A stretch of 64,000 bases of DNA from Lapidilactobacillus bayanensis (lineage in GTDB: Bacteria; Bacillota; Bacilli; Lactobacillales; Lactobacillaceae): positions 62,001 through 126,000 of the forward strand of contig NZ_RHOX01000001.1 in assembly GCF_003946695.1 (NCBI RefSeq). Reading direction: 5' to 3'. Below, piece by piece: positions 8,974 to 17,969 of the stretch. Numbering within the stretch: position 1 is the first letter of the stretch; every line of letters starts with the position of its first letter. The translations under genes were made by a program, and so were the position numbers. The notes under the pieces are model-generated. The model was not told the DNA's origin. It ran no database searches and saw nothing but the letters and a program-made list of their open reading frames with translations.

Positions 8974-10812
8974 ATGAATTTAGAAGAAATGAAAGCGCGT
9001 CAAACACATATCCGCAATTTTTCAATTGTGGCTCATATCGATCATGGCAAGTCAACAATTGCCGACCGTATTTTGGAGATGACCGATACAGTTGCCCAAC
9101 GTGATATGCAAGCGCAATTGTTGGATAACATGGATCTTGAACGTGAACGCGGAATCACCATTAAATTAAACGCGGTTGAACTACATTACCAGGCCAAAAA
9201 TGGCGAAACTTATATTTTTCACCTGATTGATACGCCTGGACACGTGGACTTTTCCTATGAGGTTTCCCGTTCATTGGCTGCCTGTGAAGGGGCAATTCTG
9301 GTGGTTGATGCGGCCCAAGGTGTCGAAGCTCAGACTCTGGCGAATGTTTATTTAGCGTTGGACAATGACTTGGAAATCTTGCCTGTCATTAATAAAATCG
9401 ACTTACCATCTGCCGATCCTGATCGGGTCAAAAGTGAAATCGAAGATATGATCGGGATTGATGCGCAAGATGCCGTTTTAACCAGTGCCAAGGTGGGTAC
9501 GGGTATTCCTGAGTTATTGGAACGGATTGTCAGCGATGTGCCAGCACCAATTGGTGATCTAAATGCTCCTTTAAAGGCGTTGATTTTTGATTCCGTCTAT
9601 GACAGTTACCGTGGTGTTGTTTTGAGCATTCGTGTTTTTGATGGGGTGGTTAAGCCTGGTGATCATATTAAGATGATGCGCCATGATAGTGAATATGAAG
9701 TTACAGAGGTTGGTGTGATGTCGCCCAAAGCACTACAGCGCGATTATTTAATGGCAGGTGATGTTGGCTATTTAACTGCCGCGATTAAGTCTGTTCAAGA
9801 AACCGATGTTGGGGATACGATTACCAGTACGGATCAACCAACTGCAGAAGCATTACCAGGTTATCGTAAAATTACACCGATGGTTTATTCAGGGATGTAT
9901 CCCGTCGATAATGCTAAGTACACCGATTTACGAGAAGCTTTAGAGAAGTTACGCCTAAACGATGCTGCCTTAGAGTTTGAGCCAGAAACGTCGCAAGCTT
10001 TAGGCTTTGGTTTTCGTTGTGGGTTCTTAGGATTGTTACACATGGATGTGATTCAGGAACGTTTGGAGCGAGAATTCGATCTGGATTTAATCATGACCGC
10101 ACCATCGGTTGACTATCACATCGTGTTAACTGATGGTACTGAACAAACAATTGAAAATCCGGCTCAACTACCAGAAATGAGTTCGCTTAAAGAAATTCGC
10201 GAACCGTTTGTTAAAGCAGAGATTATGGTACCCAATGATTATGTTGGTGCTGTTATGGAGCTGGCTCAAAAGAAGCGCGGCGAATTTGTCACGATGGATT
10301 ATTTAGACGAATACCGGGTTAACGTTACTTATCAATTGCCACTATCAGAAATTATTTATGATTTCTTCGATGATTTGAAATCCAGTACACGTGGATATGC
10401 CTCGCTTGATTATGAAATCAGCGGTTATCGGGCCAGTGAGTTAGTCAAAATGGACATCTTGCTCAACGGTGAAGCAGTCGATGCCTTGAGTTTCATTGTT
10501 CATCGCGATTTTGCTGCTGAACGGGGCCGCTTAATTGTTTCTAAGTTGAAGGAAGTTATTCCACGACAACAGTTCGAAGTTCCAATCCAAGCTGCCATTG
10601 GCACCAAAATTGTGGCTCGAGCAACGATTAAAGCCTATCGTAAAAATGTCTTGGCCAAATGCTACGGTGGAGATATCACGCGTAAACGTAAATTACTTGA
10701 GAAGCAAAAGGTTGGTAAGAAGCGGATGAAGGCGATTGGAAATGTTGAAGTACCACAAGAAGCCTTTATGACAATTTTAAAAATCAATGACGATGACATT
10801 AAAGGTAAGTGA
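8974..10812 (+). CDS. lepA: Elongation factor 4 (LepA)
   Basis: Ribosome-associated GTPase that back-translocates or otherwise assists ribosomes under stress. G1 motif [16 protein letters not shown]3 DTPGHVD, G4 NKIDLP; then EF-G-like domains and the LepA-specific C-terminal domain with the Lys/Arg-rich tail ([19 protein letters not shown]). 612 residues, normal length. ATG start. The gene stands alone between a terminator and the sortase gene. Confidence 0.97.
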   Translation: MNLEEMKARQTHIRNFSIVAHIDHGKSTIADRILEMTDTVAQRDMQAQLLDNMDLERERGITIKLNAVELHYQAKNGETYIFHLIDTPGHVDFSYEVSRSLAACEGAILVVDAAQGVEAQTLANVYLALDNDLEILPVINKIDLPSADPDRVKSEIEDMIGIDAQDAVLTSAKVGTGIPELLERIVSDVPAPIGDLNAPLKALIFDSVYDSYRGVVLSIRVFDGVVKPGDHIKMMRHDSEYEVTEVGVMSPKALQRDYLMAGDVGYLTAAIKSVQETDVGDTITSTDQPTAEALPGYRKITPMVYSGMYPVDNAKYTDLREALEKLRLNDAALEFEPETSQALGFGFRCGFLGLLHMDVIQERLEREFDLDLIMTAPSVDYHIVLTDGTEQTIENPAQLPEMSSLKEIREPFVKAEIMVPNDYVGAVMELAQKKRGEFVTMDYLDEYRVNVTYQLPLSEIIYDFFDDLKSSTRGYASLDYEISGYRASELVKMDILLNGEAVDALSFIVHRDFAAERGRLIVSKLKEVIPRQQFEVPIQAAIGTKIVARATIKAYRKNVLAKCYGGDITRKRKLLEKQKVGKKRMKAIGNVEVPQEAFMTILKINDDDIKGK

Positions 10813-10877
10813 AGTTTTAACAACGTTTAATGAATAAATAACTTTTTGAAATTTGCTATTTCTGGGGGGCAGCAGTT

Positions 10878-11534
10878 TTGAAAAAAAAGTTACGCATCGT
10901 TTTGATCGCTTTATTATTAATCATTGGTCTAACGCTGATTTTTAGGCAGCAGATCAAGGACGCGATTGTTGGTTACAACACGAATAATCGTCTAGCACAA
11001 ATTGATCGCCAAAAAATCAAACAAGCTAAAAATGCGAAGGCTAGTTATGATCTCGATGCGGTTAGTAGTATCGACGCTCAACAAATTACCGCGGCCGCAA
11101 CAGATGCTAATCTGGCCTACTATGGTAAAATCGCCATTCCGGCGGTCAAGTTGAAATTACCGATCGTTAAAGGTGTTAGTAAGTCGGCTCTAGCCACTGG
11201 TGCAGGAACAATGAAAGAGAACGAAAAGATGGGGGTTGGTAATTACGCGCTGGCCGGTCATCACATGATTAATCCTAATATTTTATTCTCACCAGTTACC
11301 AGAACTAAAGTTGGTCAAAAAATCTATGTGACTGATTTAAAACATGTTTATACTTATCGAATTGACCATAAACAAGTCATTATACCAACACGCATTAACA
11401 TTATCAGTGATATTCCTGGTAAGAAGATGATCACCTTAATCACTTGCGCTGAATCAGGGACTAAGCGCTGGGCGGTTCAAGGAACGTTACAAAAGGTGAC
11501 AACTGCTACCAAAAGTAAGTTAGCTATTTTCTAA
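10878..11534 (+). CDS. srtA: Class A sortase
   Basis: Membrane-bound transpeptidase that anchors LPxTG proteins to the cell wall. N-terminal signal anchor (residues 4-21, KLRIVLIALLLIIGLTLIF), then the sortase barrel with catalytic His128 (LAGHHM), Cys190 (TLITCAE) and Arg197 (KRWAVQG). 218 residues, normal for class A. TTG start eight bases after GGGGGG. No LPxTG substrate gene is seen in the window. It is 37 bp before the recJ start and may be co-transcribed with it. Confidence 0.93.
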   Translation: MKKKLRIVLIALLLIIGLTLIFRQQIKDAIVGYNTNNRLAQIDRQKIKQAKNAKASYDLDAVSSIDAQQITAAATDANLAYYGKIAIPAVKLKLPIVKGVSKSALATGAGTMKENEKMGVGNYALAGHHMINPNILFSPVTRTKVGQKIYVTDLKHVYTYRIDHKQVIIPTRINIISDIPGKKMITLITCAESGTKRWAVQGTLQKVTTATKSKLAIF

Positions 11535-11571
11535 AATATTGGGATTTCATAACGGAATTGGAGTTTTACGT

Positions 11572-13944
11572 TTGCAAGAACAATGGCAAAAGCCACAAGC
11601 AGTACAACCGCAACTTGTCACTAATTTAGCAGCACAGTTGGCACTACCCCAATCTGTGCTGTCTATTTTAGTAGCGCGCGGTTATGACACGGCTGAGAAA
11701 ATTACACAGTTTTTAGATACCGATCTGGCTGATTTAACAACACCAGATCATTTCTATGATCTAGATAAGGCGGTTGCACGAATTGAAAGTGCCATTGAGC
11801 ATAATGAGAAAATAACCGTCTACGGTGATTACGATGCAGATGGTGTCACCAGTACATCAATCATGGTTGAGGCTCTGGCGACGTTGGGGATTGAAGCGGC
11901 CTATTATATTCCCAGTCGTTTTACCGACGGCTACGGGCCTAATATGGACCGTTATCGCGAAATTGTCGCTGATGGTACGCAATTATTGATTACGGTCGAT
12001 AATGGTATTTCTGGTGCTACCGAGGTTGCCTATGCACAAAGTCATGGTGTTGATGTGATTGTGACTGATCATCATGATCTACCAACTGAGTTACCAGCGG
12101 CTTTTGCCGTCGTTCATCCGCGTCATCCCCAATCAGATTGTAAATTTGGTTATTTCGCCGGCGCCGGCGTGGCTTTTTATTTGGCTTGGGGGTTACTCGG
12201 TGAATTGCCAGTTGAATTATTAGATTTGGTCGCTATTGGTACTGTCGCTGATGTGATGCCGTTAGTCGCAGACAACCGCATTTTAGTTGCTAATGGCTTG
12301 CAGCAAATGCGAACCGGCGAACGTTTAGGACTTGTTGAACTGGCAAAACAAGCTAAGCTAGATTTACAAGCCGTCACGGCTCACGATATTGGTTTCAAAT
12401 TAGCACCGCGTTTAAATTCATTGGGACGAGTTAAAAGCGGCCGGCCAGCCGTTGACTTATTGACGACGTTTGATGATGAAACAGCCGCCAAAATTGCCGT
12501 AGAAACGGAACAGACCAACCAGCAACGACAAAAGTTGGTTCAAGATGTGATTGACAAAGTTGAAACACAATTAGCGACCACGACGACGCCACCAGCTTTA
12601 GTTATTGCTGGTGACAATTGGGCGGAAGGCGTTTTAGGGATTGTTGCCAGTCGCTTAGTTGATCAATATCATTGTCCGACGATCGTTTTGAGCATTGATC
12701 CAGAGACGCAACAGGCGAAAGGCTCTGGCCGTTCGGTAGGCGAGTTTGATTTATTTGCGGCACTTGATGACTTTCGCGCACAAATGATTAATTTCGGCGG
12801 TCACGCAGGCGCCGTTGGTTTAACAGTAGCTGCCGATAAGGTAACAGCGCTACGGGAACACTTAAGAACGAAAGCAACTCAGCAAGAGACTAAGGTTCAA
12901 GCAACTAGTCGCCAGCAAATCGATGTTGTTTATACGGCGGCTAATATTGACCAACTCACGGTTGAGTCGGTCACGGCAATCAGTGAAATTCTTGAGCCTT
13001 ATGGTGAACACAATCCTGAACCGATTGTAGCGCTGCAAGATTTGCACTGGCAACAATGGCAGGCAATCGGGCAAACTAAACAAACGCTCAAAGGAACATT
13101 TAATAATGCTATTGGTGGGATTGCCTTTCATCAAGGCGATCTGGCCGCACAATTACAGACAGTTAACCGAGTCACGACGGTCGGTCAACTGGGGTTAAAT
13201 CATTGGCAAGGTAAAACAACGGTTCAATTGCAAATTGAAGATTTTATTTTACCAGCAGTTGTCAAACCAGTTGCGCAACAAACTACAGTTGATTTAACAA
13301 CACCAGCGCCAAAGTCGGCAGTTAAGCCCAGTCCTGACGCGGAATTGATTGATTGGCGTCAGAAAAAATTTGACCAGACGATTTGGCAAACACCACGACA
13401 ATATGTTTGCTTTAACACTAAACTAGCAGATCAATTGGCGCAACGCTATACTGATTCGGCACGGATCACGACTTTGACTCAATTAGCAGCGGATCATCAA
13501 GATTTACTGTTCGTTGATCTGCCAACGGACATTCAATTGTTTACGCGTTATTTGAGTAGCACCAACGCGCGGCGAATTTATTTAATGTTCTATACTTCGC
13601 CGGCAATGAAAGAACGGCTACAGATGCAGATCCCTCAATTAAGAAATTTATTAAAAGAAATATACCAGCAGAAAACGATTTCGGTTTCTGAGTTAACACA
13701 GTTCGCCAAACATTGTCGCATTACCGTGCAGCAACTGCGTTTCGGATTAAGCGTGTTTTCTGAGTTGAACTTTGTTAAAATAAATAAGGAACAGATCACC
13801 GCTCAACCGCAAATGTCCAAACAGCAACTTTCTGACTCAAAGACTTTCATGAAACAACAAGCGTTGCAGAAGAGTTATCGTGAGTTAGCAGTTGGCGATT
13901 TGACGCAGATCAGGACGTTCCTTAAATCAAGTCAAGGTAGATAG
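11572..13944 (+). CDS. recJ: Single-stranded-DNA-specific exonuclease RecJ
   Basis: 5'-3' ssDNA exonuclease in recombination and mismatch repair. DHH-family motifs VYGDYDADGVTSTSI and VTDHHDLP, DHHA1 domain with GGHAGAVG, an OB region and a long C-terminal domain typical of Firmicute RecJ. The frame extends to a TTG at 11539; the TTG at 11572 is preferred because ATTGGAG lies nine bases before it (790 residues). It lies 10 bp before apt; recJ-apt is a common Firmicute pair. Confidence 0.93.
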   Translation: MQEQWQKPQAVQPQLVTNLAAQLALPQSVLSILVARGYDTAEKITQFLDTDLADLTTPDHFYDLDKAVARIESAIEHNEKITVYGDYDADGVTSTSIMVEALATLGIEAAYYIPSRFTDGYGPNMDRYREIVADGTQLLITVDNGISGATEVAYAQSHGVDVIVTDHHDLPTELPAAFAVVHPRHPQSDCKFGYFAGAGVAFYLAWGLLGELPVELLDLVAIGTVADVMPLVADNRILVANGLQQMRTGERLGLVELAKQAKLDLQAVTAHDIGFKLAPRLNSLGRVKSGRPAVDLLTTFDDETAAKIAVETEQTNQQRQKLVQDVIDKVETQLATTTTPPALVIAGDNWAEGVLGIVASRLVDQYHCPTIVLSIDPETQQAKGSGRSVGEFDLFAALDDFRAQMINFGGHAGAVGLTVAADKVTALREHLRTKATQQETKVQATSRQQIDVVYTAANIDQLTVESVTAISEILEPYGEHNPEPIVALQDLHWQQWQAIGQTKQTLKGTFNNAIGGIAFHQGDLAAQLQTVNRVTTVGQLGLNHWQGKTTVQLQIEDFILPAVVKPVAQQTTVDLTTPAPKSAVKPSPDAELIDWRQKKFDQTIWQTPRQYVCFNTKLADQLAQRYTDSARITTLTQLAADHQDLLFVDLPTDIQLFTRYLSSTNARRIYLMFYTSPAMKERLQMQIPQLRNLLKEIYQQKTISVSELTQFAKHCRITVQQLRFGLSVFSELNFVKINKEQITAQPQMSKQQLSDSKTFMKQQALQKSYRELAVGDLTQIRTFLKSSQGR

Positions 13945-13954
13945 GATGTAGATC

Positions 13955-14482
13955 ATGGCAAATAAAGATTTTGATTTTTCGAAATATGTGGCTTCAATTC
14001 CAGATTTTCCAGAACCAGGTATTATTTTTCGGGATATTTCGCCATTAATGGCTGATGGTAAAGCTTATTCAGAGGCTACTGATCGGATTACTGACTTTGC
14101 TAAGACGCGTGGTACTGAAATGATTTGTGGGCCAGAAGCACGTGGATTCATTGTTGGTTGTCCAGTTGCTAATCAATTAGGTGTTGGCTTTGCGCCTGCT
14201 CGTAAGAAAGGTAAATTACCGCGAGAGACAGTTTCCGTTAAATTCCAACTTGAATATGGTGAAGCAGAATTATTCATGCACAAAGATGCGGTTAAACCAG
14301 GGCAAAAAGTGTTGATCGTTGATGACTTATTGGCAACTGGCGGGACAGTAGCTGCCACTATCGATTTAGTTGAACAATTAGGTGGCATCGTTGTTGGCGC
14401 TGCTTTCTTGATCGAATTAGAAGGGTTACACGGCCGCGACAAGATCAAAAACTACGATATTTTCTCATTACTTAAATATTAA
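13955..14482 (+). CDS. apt: Adenine phosphoribosyltransferase
   Basis: Makes AMP from adenine and PRPP (purine salvage). PRPP-binding motif [13 protein letters not shown] at about residues 117-129; adenine-site segment [17 protein letters not shown] near the N-terminus. Normal length (175 residues). ATG start. Follows recJ closely and is ended by the terminator at 14631. Confidence 0.97.
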   Translation: MANKDFDFSKYVASIPDFPEPGIIFRDISPLMADGKAYSEATDRITDFAKTRGTEMICGPEARGFIVGCPVANQLGVGFAPARKKGKLPRETVSVKFQLEYGEAELFMHKDAVKPGQKVLIVDDLLATGGTVAATIDLVEQLGGIVVGAAFLIELEGLHGRDKIKNYDIFSLLKY

Positions 14483-14630
14483 GCAATTTAAAATCAGACC
14501 TAGATGAAAAGCGCGTTGGGTTTGCTAATCAATTTAGCAAGCTACGTTGATCAAACTTTTTGCAAATAAAAAATGCCGTAATTGAGATCAGCCAACATCA
14601 ACACTATTTTTCACAACAAGGTAAAATAAA

Positions 14631-14670
14631 AAGGAACTGGGATTTTTTGTCCCAGTTCCTTCGTTATTTT
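14631..14670. terminator. Bidirectional terminator between apt and a convergent gene
   Basis: AAGGAACTGGGA and TCCCAGTTCCTT pair perfectly (12 bp) around a short T-rich loop, with a T-rich tail on the plus side and an A-rich flank for the minus side. The remainder of the gap 14483-14796 holds only a small TTGCTAA/TTAGCAA hairpin near 14523. Confidence 0.85.
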
Positions 14671-14796
14671 AATTTGGCCGATCAATCAGATTTTTGCAGC
14701 ATGTTCTGTTGTTGAAGTGAGCGGCATTAAACAAACTTAGTGACTAATTTTGCTACAACTCAACGCTATTTTACTGCTAATTGTTCAATCGCTGGT

Positions 14797-15219
14797 TTAG
14801 AATATTTTAAAATCTTTGTCTGTGTCGTGATCAATTCGGTAGGGATTCTGGTAGTGATGAATCAGATGATGTTGTTGATCAGCAGATTCGTCAGCGCCAT
14901 GCTTTTTGGGTTTACGCCCAGTATAAATGAACCAGAGAATTAGCGGCTCACAGATTAAGAGAATTAAAGCAGCCACAATCACGGTTATGGCGATCTCTTT
15001 AAGCTCTTGCTCAGTGAAATGACTGGCGAGTTGTTTCTCAAAATAGCGTTCGACGGCATTTAATTGATTCTCGTCTTTTTCATGACGAACGAATTGACGC
15101 TGCTGACTACTAACCGAAACAATTGGTGCGTCTGTCTTGACGAGATAGGCACCACCAGCAAGTAGTATCAGTAAAATTACAAAAATAGCGTATAAATGAT
15201 TTTTAATAAATAATTTCAT
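14797..15219 (-). CDS. Hypothetical membrane protein
   Basis: 140 residues; family not recognised. Two hydrophobic segments are visible: residues 8-27 (LYAIFVILLILLAGGAYLV) and about 76-99 (IAITVIVAALILLICEPLIL). A charged stretch of about 45 residues lies between them, and the tail is His- and Asp-rich. Predicted as a two-pass membrane protein. ATG start with a weak GGGTGTAGG site. Convergent with apt, divergent from the P-loop kinase gene at 15310. Confidence 0.7.
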   Translation of the reverse strand: MKLFIKNHLYAIFVILLILLAGGAYLVKTDAPIVSVSSQQRQFVRHEKDENQLNAVERYFEKQLASHFTEQELKEIAITVIVAALILLICEPLILWFIYTGRKPKKHGADESADQQHHLIHHYQNPYRIDHDTDKDFKIF

Positions 15220-15309
15220 AACCTACACCCAATACTTAAATTACCTTTATTTTAATGCATTCTGTAGATGCTTACAACTGCCTTAGCGAAATGTTTGGAG
15301 GTCTAAGAA

Positions 15310-15852
15310 GTGAAAATTATGATAATCGGTTCGCCGGGAAGTGGCAAATCTACTTATAGTCGGGCAATCGGTCAAGCGCTTAATTATCCAATTTTTTATT
15401 TGGACCAGCATTGGCATCAAACGGATTATAGTCCTGCAGCTAAACTGAACTTGAATGCGCAACAAAATCGTTTTTTAGAGGATCATCAGGATTGTATCGT
15501 CGATGGTAATTACAGTAGTACAATGCCGGATCGCCTGCAGCGAGCAGATCTCATTATTTGGCTTCAGATTCCCCGCATCGTGGCGGTCATGCGTGTGGTG
15601 CAGCGTTCGCTGGGTCAGAAGTGGTTTAATAAACAACGTCCAGATATGGCAGCCGCCTTTAGTGAGCATTTCAATGTTGAATACTGGCAATTTCTAAAGT
15701 TTGTCTGGGATTATCCACGGCGTAATTATCAGTTGGTGCAAGATTATTATCAAAAATACGCGCCCACTAAAAAATTGGTTATTTTACACAATCGGCGCGA
15801 AAAAGCTACGTTTTTAGCAACGTTGAGCGCGTCTTTAAGCCGACCTAAGTGA
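15310..15852 (+). CDS. P-loop nucleoside kinase-like protein (adenylate kinase / FlaR-like)
   Basis: Small P-loop NTPase with Walker A IGSPGSGKSTYSRAIG at residues 6-20 and YLDQHWHQTDY, which is typical of proteins annotated as DNA topology modulation protein FlaR or AAA-type adenylate-kinase-like. The substrate is unknown. 180 residues, normal for the family. GTG or ATG choice: the frame starts GTG at 15310 behind GGAGG. Single gene. Confidence 0.8.
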   Translation: MKIMIIGSPGSGKSTYSRAIGQALNYPIFYLDQHWHQTDYSPAAKLNLNAQQNRFLEDHQDCIVDGNYSSTMPDRLQRADLIIWLQIPRIVAVMRVVQRSLGQKWFNKQRPDMAAAFSEHFNVEYWQFLKFVWDYPRRNYQLVQDYYQKYAPTKKLVILHNRREKATFLATLSASLSRPK

Positions 15853-15891
15853 GAAGTGATGTATTGACGAAACGCGGCCAAAACTTTTTCT

Positions 15892-15920
15892 TTGACATTG
15901 TTCCTGTTTGCGCGTATAGT
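15892..15920 (+). promoter_or_regulatory. Strong promoter of the 39-codon gene
   Basis: TTGACA (15892-15897), 17 bases, TATAGT (15915-15920). Confidence 0.8.
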
Positions 15921-15980
15921 AAATGACATTCGCTACCAAGACCGTTCGAGATCTAGGAAACATGAACGGAGGTTTTTCAT

Positions 15981-16100
15981 ATGAAATATCGTATTCAACT
16001 AAATACGAACACGCAAATTTTTACAGCTATTGATATTGAATCAAAGAAGTCTGCAAAAGGCATCACGATTCAAGAAGCTGTAAAAAAAGTCCAACTTTAA
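15981..16100 (+). CDS. Small hypothetical protein, 39 residues
   Basis: A short gene with all the usual signals: a near-consensus promoter at 15892, GGAGG eight bases before an ATG, 39 sense codons, and a terminator about 30 bases after the stop. The product begins MKYRIQLNTNT and ends AVKKVQL; it is basic, soluble and has no signal peptide or membrane segment. I do not recognise a family. The 60-base 5' leader and stand-alone unit suggest high expression. Confidence 0.7.
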   Translation: MKYRIQLNTNTQIFTAIDIESKKSAKGITIQEAVKKVQL

Positions 16101-16130
16101 TGAGCAAATCATCTTACTATTGGATTCAGT

Positions 16131-16158
16131 AAGCCTGGCAAAGACTGTCAGGCTTTTT
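16131..16158 (+). terminator. Terminator after the 39-codon gene
   Basis: AAGCCTG pairs with CAGGCTT across a short loop, followed by TTTT. Confidence 0.8.
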
Positions 16159-16213
16159 GTGTGGCCGAATTTAGGATCCGCAATCAACAAGTTAGTTGAG
16201 CTAAATCAAACTT

Positions 16214-16379
16214 TTGCAATTCCAGTTAGTTGTTGTTATGATAATTAACGAAAGGGAGGTGATGTCTTTTGGCTAATTGTTCGATGCTCAAGGCATCAGC
16301 TTCGTGTTTGATTGCTTAAACAGTCAATGAGGCTGATAGCCAAGAATTAAGCCGCCTAAATTCTACTAGGCGGTTTTTT
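16214..16379 (+). ncRNA. Short transcription unit: promoter, mini-ORF, terminator
   Basis: Promoter TTGCAA (16214-16219), 17 bases, TATGAT (16237-16242). About 15 bases into the predicted RNA stands a strong GGGAGGTGAT site, then TTG at 16269 opening a 16-codon frame ending at 16319 (MANCSMLKASASCLIA). GGCTA and TAGCC segments could enclose the mini-ORF in a stem. A terminator (CCGCCTA/TAGGCGG plus T run) ends at 16379, just before the next gene. It may be a peptide-coding small RNA, a decayed type I toxin mRNA, or a leader. No known riboswitch class is recognised. Confidence 0.5.
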
Positions 16380-16411
16380 ACATATTAAGTTAATTGAATC
16401 AGGTGAAAGTC

Positions 16412-16915
16412 ATGTCCAAAAAGAAAGCTAAATTGCAAAAAACATTGGTCGAAAAAATTCTTGATCGCGCCAAGATTACTTATGAGCAAAAAGAATTCAA
16501 CTTGGATCACCCTGAAGTTGAGCGGGCTGATCAAGCAATTATTTATAAAACGCTGGTCTTACATGGTGAAAAAACTGGCCCTTTAGTTGGTGTCATTCCG
16601 TTAAATGATCACTTAGATGAACGTAAATTGGCTGAAGCTTCAGGTAATAAGCGCGTGCGGATGATTCCTTTGAAAGAATTGGCAGAAACTTCCGGTTACG
16701 TTCACGGTGCTAATACGCCAATCGGTATTTATGATCAAGATCACTTTCCAATTTATTTGGATCAATCGATTGTAAATTTACCTGCGATGATGGTTTCATC
16801 GGGTAAGTTGGGACGTTCGGTTAAACTAGCCCCGCAAGATTTAGTTGATTTTGTCCACGGAACGGTGGTTGATTTAGTCGTTAAAAATGAAACAGGGGGG
16901 AATGATGATGTTTAA
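16412..16915 (+). CDS. ybaK: YbaK/EbsC-type Cys-tRNA(Pro) deacylase
   Basis: Trans-editing protein that hydrolyses Cys-tRNA(Pro) in characterised homologues. YbaK/ProX fold; the conserved Lys is in IYKTLVLHG, and GYVHGANTPIG and SSGKLGRSVKLAPQDL are typical of the family. The frame starts at 16394, but AGGTGA at 16401-16406 points to the ATG at 16412 (167 residues). Its 3' end overlaps the next gene by eight bases, so the two are probably translated together. Confidence 0.88.
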   Translation: MSKKKAKLQKTLVEKILDRAKITYEQKEFNLDHPEVERADQAIIYKTLVLHGEKTGPLVGVIPLNDHLDERKLAEASGNKRVRMIPLKELAETSGYVHGANTPIGIYDQDHFPIYLDQSIVNLPAMMVSSGKLGRSVKLAPQDLVDFVHGTVVDLVVKNETGGNDDV

Positions 16916-17222
16916 AGCACCAGCTAATCGTTTTGCCAGCTTTGGTGTTGTTGCGGCTTTGCCCGATGAATTAATTGATCGAATCTGGTTGATCATTGAC
17001 CAAAATTTACAGGGTGTTTTCCCACTGAAAGGTAATGTCTTAATCTTCAAACTGCAAGCTGATCAAAAAGATCATTTGCAGTATGTTTATCAAGACGATG
17101 AAACAAAAGCCACAATTGCCATTGATACGGAATATGCCTATCAAAATCATTACCCCCAAACATTGTTTGTTTACGACGATGGTCAGGCGCAAACGATTCT
17201 ATTACCTCAAGAAGCAGATTAA
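16908..17222 (+). CDS. DUF960-family protein
   Basis: About 104 residues with the DUF960 pattern at the N-terminus (FKAPANRFASFGVVAALPDE). The function is unknown. ATG at 16908 is seven bases after AGGGGGG; upstream in-frame codons lie inside ybaK. Acidic, soluble, no membrane segment. Overlaps ybaK and precedes another small acidic gene. Confidence 0.75.
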   Translation: MFKAPANRFASFGVVAALPDELIDRIWLIIDQNLQGVFPLKGNVLIFKLQADQKDHLQYVYQDDETKATIAIDTEYAYQNHYPQTLFVYDDGQAQTILLPQEAD

Positions 17223-17250
17223 CAGACTTAATCTAGAAAGTAGTTTATCG

Positions 17251-17559
17251 ATGAATATTAAAAATATTGCGCATACAGTTGCCCATTCAATCGAGATTTC
17301 TCAAGCAGCTAATCAACAAACGGATTATATTTTCATTATTGACTTCAGTCATCAACATAAACCTGCAGACGGTTGTTTGCTCGTTCATTATTCGGCGGCA
17401 AATAAGACCGCTAGTATTAAAAGTTATGATCAACAGTATAAAGACCTTAATGATCCACTAAATCAGCTAGAACACGCCTCATATTTGGAATGCGATGAAG
17501 ATCTGGATCAACGTGACGAATTACTGGCGGCCTTAAACCAATCGCTAAAAATAGCGTAA
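17251..17559 (+). CDS. Hypothetical protein
   Basis: 102 residues beginning MNIKNIAHTVAHS; no family recognised. Acidic, soluble, with a predicted beta-rich centre (DYIFIIDFSHQH). The frame is open back to 17083, but this upstream part overlaps the previous gene, so the ATG at 17251 is chosen. The ribosome site (GAAAG) is weak. Likely co-transcribed with the two genes before it and ended by the hairpin at 17684. Confidence 0.6.
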   Translation: MNIKNIAHTVAHSIEISQAANQQTDYIFIIDFSHQHKPADGCLLVHYSAANKTASIKSYDQQYKDLNDPLNQLEHASYLECDEDLDQRDELLAALNQSLKIA

Positions 17560-17683
17560 GTATTAATAATTCAAAAATACCGGACAAAAGTGGTGTTACG
17601 TTGCTGATTAGGCTAGTTGGTTCTGTTCAGTCAGAACTTTTAGTTGGTCGGTACAGGGTGGTTAAAATAATTTTTGTCATAAC

Positions 17684-17734
17684 AACACACAAAAGGGGAA
17701 TCGGGATATAAATCCTGATTCCCCTCTTGTGTGT
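17684..17734. terminator. Long terminator hairpin
   Basis: ACACACAAAAGGGGAAT and ATTCCCCTCTTGTGTGT pair over about 20 bp around GGGATATAAATCC. It lacks a strong T run on either side but lies between two convergent units. Confidence 0.6.
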
Positions 17735-17737
17735 CTG

Positions 17738-17884
17738 CTATTTGTCTCGGACACTAACGAACTCATTCTGAAGCAGTTTACTCAGCGTTGTTGGTTCGCC
17801 GATAAGTTTGACGTCTAAATATTCTGCATAGTTGCTGTCTTAGAAATTTTGTTCAACAATGCGCCGTTTGACACTCTCGGAATT
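17738..17884 (-). pseudogene. Relic of a protein C-terminus
   Basis: On the minus strand the frame reads ISESVKRRIVEQNF, a TAA stop (17840-17842), then 33 clean codons ending NEFVSVRDK and a TAG at 17738. The text after the stop looks like a genuine protein end (DSNYAEYLDVKLIGEP). No start is present. It is probably the remains of a gene once downstream of, or related to, the gene at 17970. Confidence 0.45.
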
Positions 17885-17969
17885 ACTGGTGACCTATTTA
17901 TTTAGCAAGTTGCCATTTGACATCGCCAGCGTTGCTTAAATCGAATTGTTGACTGCACTAAGCAACAAC

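Noticed and set aside
14523-14541. Small TTGCTAA/TTAGCAA hairpin after apt as a family 2 repeat
   Set aside because: The family 2 flanks are absent.
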